This document shows, piece by piece, positions 55,525 to 64,000 of a DNA stretch of 64,000 nt (positions are counted from its first letter, which is position 1; each line of letters begins with the position of its first letter). The DNA is taken from contig NC_077223.1 of NCBI RefSeq assembly GCF_024763615.1, forward strand, positions 36,518,627 through 36,582,626, in the 5' to 3' direction. The notes beneath the pieces were generated by a model. It did not search any database and had not been told where the DNA came from. It saw nothing but the letters and a program-made list of their open reading frames with translations. The position numbers and the translations under genes were made by a program. Origin of the DNA: Phlebotomus papatasi. Lineage: Eukaryota > Arthropoda > Insecta > Diptera > Psychodidae.

Positions 55525-56019
55525 ATGGAAGTGCCATCGAACAAGAAGCGGCGATTTAATCCCGATTTTTGTGCTAAAAGTGCCACAATGAATATCCTCC
55601 AAGCCACCACGAGTAACACTCTTGAGGATGCCTTGAAGCTCAGCCAGGACATCCTCTCAAAATCCAGGGAGAATGAATGCGAAATTAAGCAAAACTTCCT
55701 CAAATCCACCCTGGGATTCTTTAAGAATCAGCACAACAACAATAATGATGAGATGGAGGATACAGTTGCCATATCTGATCTTCGTCCGAGCTCTCTCAAT
55801 CACCTATTAAAGCACAATATGGAGATCCTTAAGAGTAATCCTCTGGACAAACTCGACGGGGATGACAATAACAATTCAGGAGACCTCAAGACACCCCCAA
55901 GTGACGATCATACCTTCAGTGAGATCGAGATTATGGAGGCCAATCCCGCCCATTCCCAGTCCTCCGAAGATGACAATGTGAGTCTCTCAAGATTCTTTTA
56001 CCAGCAATCACTGAGGTGA
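55525..56019 (+). CDS. Probable first coding exon of an unidentified nuclear-type protein
   Basis: The best host coding segment in the window: 164 codons from ATG (context CTCACATGG) to TGA, with balanced codon use and clearly less AT than its flanks. The peptide starts MEVPSNKKRRF, with a basic NKKRR (residues 6-10) that could be a nuclear signal. It has a predicted-helical region LEDALKLSQDILSKSRE (33-49), an Asn run (71-74), SLNHLLKHNMEIL (90-102) and an acidic Ser/Asn-rich stretch (110-150). No DNA-binding domain is present. This pattern fits the disordered N-terminus of a transcription factor whose domain lies in later exons, but I cannot name it. Donor-like sites are AAT|GTGAGT at 55977/55978 (strong GTGAGT) and GAG|GTGATG at 56015/56016. 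If either is used, the stop codon is not the real end. If neither is, it is a small complete gene. No downstream exon was identified. Confidence 0.6.
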   Translation: MEVPSNKKRRFNPDFCAKSATMNILQATTSNTLEDALKLSQDILSKSRENECEIKQNFLKSTLGFFKNQHNNNNDEMEDTVAISDLRPSSLNHLLKHNMEILKSNPLDKLDGDDNNNSGDLKTPPSDDHTFSEIEIMEANPAHSQSSEDDNVSLSRFFYQQSLR

Positions 56020-56602
56020 TGTAAAACCGCGGGGAATTTAATTGATTCTGTCCAAGTGAGGAAGTTTTATGTGCCCAACCGCAAGAGGTGGAGAAGAACA
56101 TGAAGATATTTTAGTGAAAATTATTGCGCCCGAGTCACGTAGAATGGGCTCTGGGTCGATGAGGACAATTAAATCGATTTGTTGTATGAGGAGATGCCCA
56201 ATTAAGAGGGATTCTTGATGGTTCTTTTCAAGACATACATTCGTGAATATTTTCCTTTATAGCCTATAATCAAATTCACGTTTTGCCACTGACTTACTCA
56301 CCAAACATTTTTTGGTGAAATTCAGAAGAGAAATCAATTTTGAAGTAATTTTTAGGCATTTTTTTCAATACACACAGAAAGTTCTTTTTCAAGAAAAACA
56401 TATATTAAGTAAGGTCCATTTTCAATTAAATTTTTAGTCTCGTAAAATATTTTAGTGATACCTCATTCTCTGATTGGCTGAACTGAATACATCTAAAGCT
56501 TCCCAAGGTTTTTCTTCAAATCAGATCATTATGATAAGAATAAAATATTTTGAGGAATCGAAAGTTACATCGAATATCATAACATTTGAATACCATCCCC
56601 AC
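56020..56602. other. Noncoding; possible first intron
   Basis: Mixed composition to about 56330, then AT-rich. AATAAA occurs near 56538. No exon recognised. Confidence 0.3.
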
Positions 56603-57197
56603 TCTTAGAAAAATTTAGTCCCAACTACCTCATATACAGGTATGGAATATTTAGCATGGGTAACTAAATGAAATAGTTGACCAATATTAGTTACAGTACC
56701 TTTTTCATTTAGTTATCATAACTAAATTAGAGTAGTAACGGGTACTACAACATATTAGTTCCAATAACTAAATAAATAGGGTTGTTACCCATCTTATTGA
56801 CTGTAATAACTATATCATATTAGTTGTGGTTATTATATAGCTCGAAAAATCTTCAACATATGAGTAAAAAACCACTATTGAAAAAGTTATCAGAACTATA
56901 TGAAAATATAGGCCCATTTATTTGCATTAGTTGTGAGAACTAAAAGGAATTAGTGACCAATATTAGTTGAGATATCGATTTTATTTAATTAACACAAGCG
57001 AATATAATTTTATGAAATGATTATGAAATAATTGCCGTATCTTATCCATGTAAATATTGCCTTATGTTCTCAATACTAATAAATTTTTTATGAGTAAAAT
57101 ATTTTAAGATTATAAGAACTATTTTAAATAGATTTGATAATAATCACCCGATCAACTAATTTTCATTAGTAATGATGTCTAAACTTTTCTAAGAATG
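56603..57197. mobile_element. MITE with CTTAGAAAAATTTAG ends and TTAGTTA-rich body
   Basis: TCTTAGAAAAATTTAGTCCC at the left is mirrored by GTCTAAACTTTTCTAAGAAT at the right. The body repeats ATTAGTT and AACTAA words in both orientations (e.g. 56688-56800), so most of it can pair with itself. No target duplication read. Confidence 0.55.
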
Positions 57198-57852
57198 CCA
57201 GAAGCATACTTACTGTTTGCATTACTCAAACACAAACTTTACTTGCAACTTTTCAAATTCTGCTTTTCTTTGTAATAATGTTATTTTTTTTCATAAGAAA
57301 AACTAAAAAAAAAAATAATATATTAAAATTCTGTCGCTTACGGTATCTATTCGTTATTGGAACCAATGTAGTATTTTTCAGGATTTCACAACCCTAATAG
57401 TAATATTAAGAGTTGCCTAACTGATTAACTGAGGTCTGGGATCTGGACCCTCACAGTAAATACAATCTATTTCATTTAAGAATTTTACATTAAGAATATA
57501 TTGGGCCATACTTAAGGCCAAATATTCATTTGAAATACTTGTAAAACATTTTGAAAAAAAAGAAATTGGGGGAGCCGTTCTCAAAGTATTCAAAATAAAT
57601 TATTTTAGAAGGAGACGGGGGTGTATAAGAGAGCGTGTCTAGAAAAATCGGTTTGTAGGGGTCATCATAAAAATAATCATACAATAACTCTCACTGTATT
57701 GGTCTGTAGACCGGTAGTAACGTCACTTTTATCAAAACTTTAATATCCCAGAACCTAATCATAAATCAAACTTAAAACAATGAATTATATATTAATTTTT
57801 CAATGAAATTAAGCGATAATTTTTCGTATTCGAATTTTCGACAATACAAATA
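57198..57852. other. Noncoding AT-rich stretch
   Basis: No TIR pair or ORF recognised. Confidence 0.35.
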
Positions 57853-58034
57853 TAGGGGGAAGTGGGGCACCTTTGACTTATTTTTAAATATAATTGAGTC
57901 TTATCGTGATTTAGCTTCACAATCTGTTTATGCAGCTAAATTATTATCACGATAAGGCTCAATTTTATTTAAAAATATGTGAAAAATCTCAATTTTAAAG
58001 GTGCCCCACTTTCAAAGGTACCATACTTCCCCTA
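57853..58034. mobile_element. TAGGG-class MITE (GGGGGAAGTGGGGCACCTTTG end)
   Basis: Left TAGGGGGAAGTGGGGCACCTTT. At the right AAAGGTGCCCCACTTTCAAA is followed by GGTACCATACTTCCCCTA. Inner mirror: TTATCGTGATTTAGCT and AGCTAAATTATTATCACGATAA. TA at both edges. Confidence 0.75.
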
Positions 58035-58192
58035 AACATAATTTAATTTTTGTACGACAGTTTTAAATTTCTTTCACATTTCTATTACTATTCTTAATTA
58101 TTTCAATTTTCTGAACGAAAAGAAGAAAGCTTAAAACTATTTCGTCCAACTCAAGCATTTTAGTTATGCCCCTGTTATCAATTAGGGATACA

Positions 58193-58352
58193 TGGGGCAG
58201 TTAAGGCATGCATAACTATCAAAATTATATTTATAATATTTTAGAGTAATGAATGAATTATGTTTGACTTAGTTAGCTTGAATATAGTTGCTAATCATTT
58301 CGCATATGAGAAAAAAAACTTCTGTTGCCTGATACTGCCTCAACTTTCCCTA
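58193..58352. mobile_element. TAGGG-class MITE (GGGATACATGGGGCAGTTAAG end)
   Basis: Left TAGGGATACATGGGGCAGTT; right ACTGCCTCAACTTTCCCTA. 160 bp, TA-bounded. Shares the G-box spacing of the class but a different step after it. Confidence 0.65.
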
Positions 58353-58605
58353 TATGAAACACGTGTATACATTGATCTGTCTCTCAAGTTCGAGAAAGAA
58401 AATCATTTCTATATCCAAAAAAACATCATTACTTATTGAATCAATGGAGCTCTTCAGTATAACATGCCAAAAGACCAGACTCAGCGTTGACGAAAAAGGT
58501 GAATAAATGGTGAACATAAATTGTAAGAAGGAAAAACTTGTCCACAAATTATACAATTGATTCTCTCTGCCGGATTCTTTATGTTCCCAACTGCTCCTAT
58601 TTGCA
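58353..58605. other. Noncoding; start of a unique island
   Basis: Would include the 3' untranslated region of the minus-strand candidate exon that ends at 58606. Nothing else recognised. Confidence 0.3.
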
Positions 58606-58867
58606 TTAATCCATCAATTTCTCTTTCCTGCCCATTGCCCCCCGGATCACCCTTCTGGCATTCTCATGGGGCATGCTGAAGAGACCACTGTGACACCCAT
58701 CCCACTCGAAATCTGAGCTCCCGACAAGTTGGCTGGCCAGTTCACGCGCGACTCTCGATGAATGACTCCCCGGCGGCGAGTCAGACTCCGGCCAAGAATC
58801 AGAGCCGAGATCACTTCTAGTCTCTCGAGACAACACATATGGTGGCTCTTGGCCTCCGGCAGTCTCT
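58606..58867 (-). CDS. Candidate terminal exon, unknown protein
   Basis: On the minus strand ACTTTAATACTTTTCAG|A is a good acceptor at 58868/58867, followed by 87 open codons ending in a stop at 58606. The exon is among the most GC-rich segments of the window, with many CG dinucleotides and synonymous-type G/C third positions. The peptide is Ser/Arg/Glu-rich (e.g. SRETRSDLGSDSWPESDSP, SSRVARELASQLVGSSDFEW) and ends GAMGRKEKLMD. Such a tail is compatible with a cytoplasmic or disordered C-terminus. I recognise no family. Upstream exons would lie to the right, beyond 58938; none was identified in the window. Confidence 0.4.
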
Positions 58868-59737
58868 CTGAAAAGTATTAAAGTTCCGTTACAACGCGCG
58901 GCATTTGTACGACAAAAAAGACACATTCTGTACAACATTCAATACAAATGCACACTTTCCAGGGGTTCTGCAATCTCCTTTTTTATATTCTTTCACCTCA
59001 CCCAAAAGTCTGCACAACACTAATTAAGAGGGACTTTTATTGAATTTGTCTAACACGCTCTATCCTCAGGGCGACAATTTCCAGCACGATGCCCCCTTAC
59101 ATAGAATTCATAAAATATTCACCATGTGAAATGGGATGCACGTTATTGATACCTCAATACCTCAATAAGATGTAGAAACTAAGGACTTGGCGTCAAATGA
59201 TGTAAATTATGTTTTAGGTAAGTCCCACTGAACTGAAAGATGCACAAAGTGCAAGAGATATACTGCGGTGATTGTGCAGGAGTAATAGAAAAATATCAAC
59301 ATTATAATGACTCTGATATTGACTGAGAAATCGGATATTAATACCAGAGAGTCCAATTATGAAAGCAATATCGCGAAAGATGTACTCCATTTCTTATTTA
59401 ACTGAACATGCATGCAGTTTGAGAGACTATCAATGGCAATTGCAGCGGCAGCGCAATTTAAATTATATTTTATAATGGGAGTATCTTTAGTAAACACTAT
59501 AATCTCTAGTAAATAATTATAATTGCTTGAAGATGAACAGAAAAAAAATTTAATGATCTTTTGAACAACTGTGTCAAAAGAAGAAATAATATCATCAAAA
59601 AAGCCCAGTAATTTTATGTTTTATAGTGTTACTTCCAAGCCTCAAATTATCAACCAATAGGTTAATTACCATGACAGACAAGTTTTAATAATTTTCTAAT
59701 TCATGAACAGCTTCCCAGCATAAAGAGTTTCAAAATC
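58868..59737. other. Unique stretch, no gene recognised
   Basis: Mixed composition to about 59110 and around 59400-59460, where CAATGGCAATTGCAGCGGC stands out. May be intron of the minus-strand candidate gene or regulatory DNA. Confidence 0.3.
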
Positions 59738-60400
59738 CAAGGTAAAGTGACCCATACTTTGCGAAATGCTCGAAATCGTGACTTCGACAGTGTATCTCAA
59801 AAGTGCTGACTCAAGTGCTAAGGCTTAGGAGTAATCGAATAGATTTATCAGTTCATAATTGGTTCGTAACCGATTGGAATCGGTTCAGACTTCTCAGAAA
59901 TTCTAAGACCAACGAGCCCAAACATAAGTTCATTCGATTGAGTATTACGTTCTCTTTATCCTTTTTGACCTTGAGAAACCGTTCTTAGGAATTATTAAAC
60001 GGTATTTTCGTTTAGAATGAAATGTTCGTCTAGGTAATTTCCAAAACGTATCAAAGAATGAAAAAAATGCATGGCGCGTCTTTAAGCATTCTCAAAAATC
60101 ATGACTTTGTAAGGTCGAGAGAAAATTAAGGAGCATGTTAATGGTCCTAATACCCCTGTGGGTCCCCCGAAGATCGCAAATCTATATTTCTAACCGTTTG
60201 GGCTCTAGGTGTGATAGCAGCCAGACAGGTGAACGGACGGATGCACAAACAGCATGATGTTGCAAACTCTAAACAACAGATTTCCAAAATTTTACAAAAA
60301 TAATACCTCTTGAGGGCAATAAGGAATCGAAATGTATATCTCAAAATTGAAGGATTATATACATATACGACTCTCTCTGTGGAGTTCACGCAGTAATAAA
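59738..60400 (-). repeat. Dispersed repeat with tRNA-like end, copy 2
   Basis: On the minus strand AAATACCGTTTAATAATTCC, TCTCAAGGTCAAAAAGG, TTGGGCTCGTTGG and GTCACGATTTCGAGCATTT parallel 36122-36550. This copy extends further, to a GC-rich block, AGAGCCCAAACGGTTAG and CCGTCCGTTCACCTGTCTGG (about 60190-60242), absent from copy 1. Confidence 0.55.
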
Positions 60401-62139
60401 GTTTATTAAAGAATGCTTTTTGATCATCTTAAACAAATCGTTCTTAAGGGCAATTAAAATATTTCTCAACATTTCTTATCAAAACGATAGATACAGTAGA
60501 TCTTCCTAGACTAAGGGGAAGTTTTCTATAAATATTTATTTTCTTTTTATCTATTTTATTAACTTAAGTTTATTTATCAATTTTATTTGAAATTACATCG
60601 ATCAAGTCAGGCCTTAGACTTTGAAACCTGAGTAGAGGGGCTATTAATTGGTGAAAGACAAAACAAATACGATTAATAACATCAAAGTTCAAATATTTCT
60701 TAAATTCGTTAAATTCGAGAATACTTTGCATACATTTTTTATATCAATTTAATGTTGTCTGAAACGATACTAAAATAAGTTCTCGCTTTCAAGATATTTT
60801 TGAAATACTGACCGTGTGATGTCACAAGATTAATACTAAGAGTGAAAAGACGGAAAGAGAGGTGTATAGTATGCAAAACTTCAAATGAAAAAATACGTGT
60901 GTTAGAAAGAGTACACTCTAGTAGAGTAATACGATGAGTAAGATATTAATGTTCGTTATATTCCAAGAAGTTTAATTGTTTTCGGAATCGTATTACAGGC
61001 AATTCGAGCAAATTTTCATGCGTGACAACTGTGATTCGGTCAGTTTTCGAGCGATTGTATCGCTGCAAATTTTGCACGTAGTGGAAAAATGCGCGAGAGG
61101 GGCAAGATACAACAATTGCTATCTTTTATTGCTATTCTCGCTGTTCAGAAAGTATTAATCTTAATATTAAACTTATATGTGACATGGTCATGAATGTTCA
61201 TAATTGTGAAATAAGATTCTCCAATATTATTTGAAGATTTATTTTTGAAAATAAATTTTAAAAAATCTATGAAGATGTTGCGGGATACCGCTATCAATCA
61301 AACAAGCATCTTAATGGACAATGAATTTATGTAAATGCCTTACATTAAACCATTTTAAAATCATATTTGTAAAGTGTAACTATTTCAGAATAGATATTAT
61401 CACCTAATATTCAAATCAAAAGAGAATATGTAGGAATATTTTATTAAAATCGACACGATGTCAAACTTTCTGTGCATTAATTCATTCCTCGATGCGGAAA
61501 AAGCTCATCAACAAGTATTTCTGCTTCTACATATTAGGCGATTTATCCTTGATCGTTATAGTACTAAAGTAAATAAAAATTCTTTCCGGGTTTTCAGAAT
61601 TAACAACGTAAAAATAAATTATTGAAAATCATCTGGTTGATGTTTAATATAATATTCAATAGATACAAATTGGTTATATATCTCTGAAACTGTGTTATGT
61701 GTCTTGAATTTTTGTAGTTTGCAATATTATAGCTTGATCTAGAGTCGTCTACTTAGTAAAAATCGGTAGATTTAGTAGATCAGTAGATTTAGTAGATAAC
61801 TTTTGACATAACCAAAAACTGCACAATTTAGTACAAGAAATGTATGTAATTGCTCTAATCTTAATTATGAAAAAATTGGTTTTCAAATACTTATCAAATT
61901 TCTCAAAACTATTTCACAAACTTTTCATTACTCAATCTATTATTTTCGTATTAAAATTTCAGTAGACTTAAAACAAAGACCCTTGTACTAAAAGTTTTGG
62001 AATTTTCAAAATATATTAATATCAAAAGTTTAAATTCCAATTGAACTCCTTTCTAATTAAAAATTAAAAAAAAAAATCAAAAACTTTCTTTTTAAATAAA
62101 GGCATGACCTGTTTAAGTGGAAATTAATTTTATGAGCTC
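60401..62139. other. Noncoding AT-rich, with a small tandem repeat
   Basis: GTAGATTTAGTAGAT words repeat at about 61767-61798. No gene, TIR pair or splice signal recognised. Confidence 0.35.
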
Positions 62140-63180
62140 TTGTACTAAAAACTAAACACTTATTAAAACACACAATTAAATTGTTTTCGGCACTCCGTTA
62201 TTGAGCCATTCCACAAAACGAGGAACAAAAACTCCCATTGCTCTCAGGTGTTGCAAAAGAATATTTTGACTAATTGGCTTTCTTCAGCATCATTTCTCTT
62301 CGTCACTTTTTTTCATGCTTGAATATCACAGCAATTTAGTGGCCATCGAAATAGGGAATAAAGGCCACATGATATTGTGCAATTGTACTTGCTATTTTTT
62401 TTCCATGAAATAATTCCAATTTATTCAAATGATAATCGCAAAATCTCCAAGTCACTTCATTGTCGACATTCTTCGAGAGGATGGAAAATTTCTCAATGCG
62501 GCAAAGAGAATTTCGTGGTTGTTTTTTCCTCATTGTTTATCTTGTTAATCCCTCACACGCCGTTGATGACTTCGGCGAGCGTGTCTGGTGAGATTTCTTC
62601 GCATAATTGCCTCTTCGTATCAATGTCTCTTCACCTGTACGTCGATCTTGTGGTCCATTGGGTGCAGGTCTCTCCACCAAAGAGATACCAATTGGTGATA
62701 TCGCCGAAGAATGCCATAGTAAATAATAATTGATTTACCCACTCCACCCACAATCATATCTTTTTCTTACTGTGCGGCGTGTTTAATACGATGGAGATGG
62801 AAGAAATGATTCGGTGAGCTTGCAGAAAAAGTTACCGGAAACACTTGTTAGCATTCATGACTTCATTTATTGAACTTCATGATGATTCGATTTGGCCGAT
62901 AAGAAGAAGAGGGTGAACGATGTTGTGCTGGATGGTGTTACAGAACATTCTTCATGTCAATTTATTCGCATATTTTGGACAAAAGAGCAAAAAGGTCTTT
63001 TGGAATGATGTGCCTTCTATGTAGGTCAACTTTTCTCTCATACACAGAAGTTAAACCCTGCAGTTTTTTTCCTTTAAATAAGGCGTCAGAAATCTTCACA
63101 ATTGGTATAAAAAAGAGAAAGAATTAAAACCACATGAGGTGTGTAAGTGTGCAAAATGGAGAACATTTCAAATAAAAGTT
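62140..63180. other. Unique island
   Basis: Repeat-poor, mixed composition, highest in G/C around 62550-62720. Overlapping frames on both strands (118 codons plus, 65 minus) have no domain. One candidate small exon is listed separately. Confidence 0.35.
62635..62717 (-). CDS. Candidate small first exon
   Basis: On the minus strand ATGGCATTCTTCGGCGATAT opens a frame of 27 codons (MAFFGDITNWYLFGGETCTQ...) that runs into CAG|GTGAAG, a good donor, at 62635/62634. Codon use is coding-like. The start context is weak. It could be a 5' coding exon of a minus-strand gene continuing to the left, but no next exon was found and no family is recognised. Confidence 0.2.
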
Positions 63181-63905
63181 ACGCTAACCGGTGTTTCATT
63201 CTTAGATAAATTTGTGTAAAGGAGTACTAAAATTTCACTGAAGTTGTCTTTTAAAATTAAAGTACTAAAAACGCTAAACAAAATACAAAAATATTACTTA
63301 AATTTATCAAAGGAATGGGTTTAAACTTCTAAACTGACACCCTAAGTTTGTATTCATATTCACAATTTAGTACTCAATCAATTAACAAATAATTAGTACA
63401 CACTATTAAGTACTTAAACTCTTAAGTACTAAATTTAAAAAAAAAAACTGTACTAATTAAATATATAGAAATAACTTTCTTAGAGAAACCTACAACGATT
63501 ATAGAAAGTATTTCAGCAAAAGATCACTGAGATACTTATAAATAAGAAAGCGTAATTGATCTTTAGACAAGGCAGACTAATTGTGTTGTGTTATTAATTT
63601 CAAATTTTAGTACTTCGCTATTATAATTGATTTGTAAAAATTGTTTAACTTGCATTATTTAAAAAAAAAATTTACACTACGTACTTTATTATTTATTTTT
63701 TTTGTATTTGGAAGTTGATTAAAGTATTTAATTATATTCAATTTTTAGGACGACTAAATTCCTTTTTAGTTTCTTAACCTTTCAATATTTCGCGGAATTC
63801 GTACCTTATTCTTGTTTTAAAAGCTAAATATAGCTAGACTTTATTTCAGAATAGAAAATATGATTTATTATATTTTACTTTTAGTACAATAAAAAATCGG
63901 GCACT
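63181..63905. other. AT-rich noncoding with AGTACT words
   Basis: AGTACT/TTAGTAC words recur at least ten times between about 63220 and 63890, in no fixed period. No gene. Confidence 0.35.
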
Positions 63906-63976
63906 CAATGGGTCAAGTGGTAGAGCACTCGCTCTGTGATGCAAGTGTCTCGGGTTCGAATCCCCTTTAGGTCACC
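63906..63976 (+). repeat. tRNA-derived SINE head (possible tRNA pseudogene)
   Basis: TGGGTCAAGTGGTAGAGCAC contains an A-box-like core and GGGTTCGAATCCC a perfect Pol III B box. AGGTCACCA follows. The acceptor and T stems do not pair as a tRNA requires: only three G-C pairs in the T stem and a poor acceptor match. Hence SINE rather than gene. It is followed by a small hairpin (CCAGAAA...TTTCTGG) and cut by the window end, so the SINE body is not visible. A decayed relative lies at 13764-13835. Confidence 0.6.
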
Positions 63977-64000
63977 AGAAATTTTTCTGGCGTTAAAGGT

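Noticed and set aside
62377..62733. 118-codon plus-strand ORF as a gene
   Set aside because: No domain, and it overlaps a minus-strand candidate exon with better splice context. Neither is firmly supported.
63906..63976. A functional tRNA gene at the right edge
   Set aside because: The B box is perfect, but acceptor and T stems do not pair properly, the D stem has a mismatch, and a decayed relative exists at 13764. Called a SINE head instead.
1..64000. CRISPR array, operon or bacterial defence system
   Set aside because: No regularly spaced repeats, no prokaryotic gene density or ribosome-binding sites. All features are those of an insect nuclear genome.

Overview
This window looks like nuclear DNA of an insect, probably a dipteran. 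It is strongly AT-rich and gene-poor, with no operons or bacterial signals. It carries an insertion of insect-type mitochondrial 16S rRNA sequence, a Gypsy-like LTR retrotransposon, non-LTR retrotransposon remnants, tRNA-derived SINE-like pieces and a very large number of short inverted-repeat (MITE/foldback) elements. No complete multi-exon host gene can be read with confidence. The best host coding segment is a 164-codon open stretch at 55525-56019 (+), read as a probable first coding exon. Weaker candidate exons, each an open frame beside a splice-like signal, lie on the minus strand at 35290-35452, 52246-52358, 55026-55216, 58606-58867 and 62635-62717.

Layout. 1-5200: foldback elements, a NUMT (2337-2630), a 1.27 kb near-perfect palindrome (3448-4715) and a hAT-type MITE with an 8-bp target duplication. 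5218-8804: a complete, apparently very young LTR retrotransposon on the minus strand with matching 216-bp LTRs, PBS, PPT and one intact Gag-protease ORF, but no reverse transcriptase or integrase. 8805-14340: AT-rich DNA with several MITEs. 14340-16500: a GC-richer island that resembles a promoter and 5' leader. 17580-31390: dense MITEs, some visibly nested. 33590-36580: old dispersed repeats and one candidate exon. 36584-40036: a large pogo-like TIR element without transposase. 40400-42000 and 46300-47640: unique islands. 42380-46115: foldback, piggyBac-type MITE, two non-LTR fragments and a tandem array of four palindromic MITEs. 47638-50170: nested foldbacks. 50640-52500: unique island. 52740-53980: three inverted repeats, two carrying a hammerhead-like hairpin motif. 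54700-59700: the candidate coding region. 59738-63890: an old dispersed repeat and AT-rich DNA. 63906-63976: a tRNA-like SINE head.

The most striking pattern is a set of about seventeen inverted-repeat elements whose internal sequences are mostly unrelated but whose ends share one signature: TA, then GGG(G), a short variable step, then T-GGGGC(A/T) or a decayed version of it, mirrored at the other end and normally bounded by TA. This suggests many non-autonomous families mobilised by one type of transposase that prefers TA targets; no such transposase is present here. Between these repeat-rich stretches lie repeat-free, GC-richer islands, which is the architecture expected around a developmental regulator with dispersed cis-regulatory DNA.
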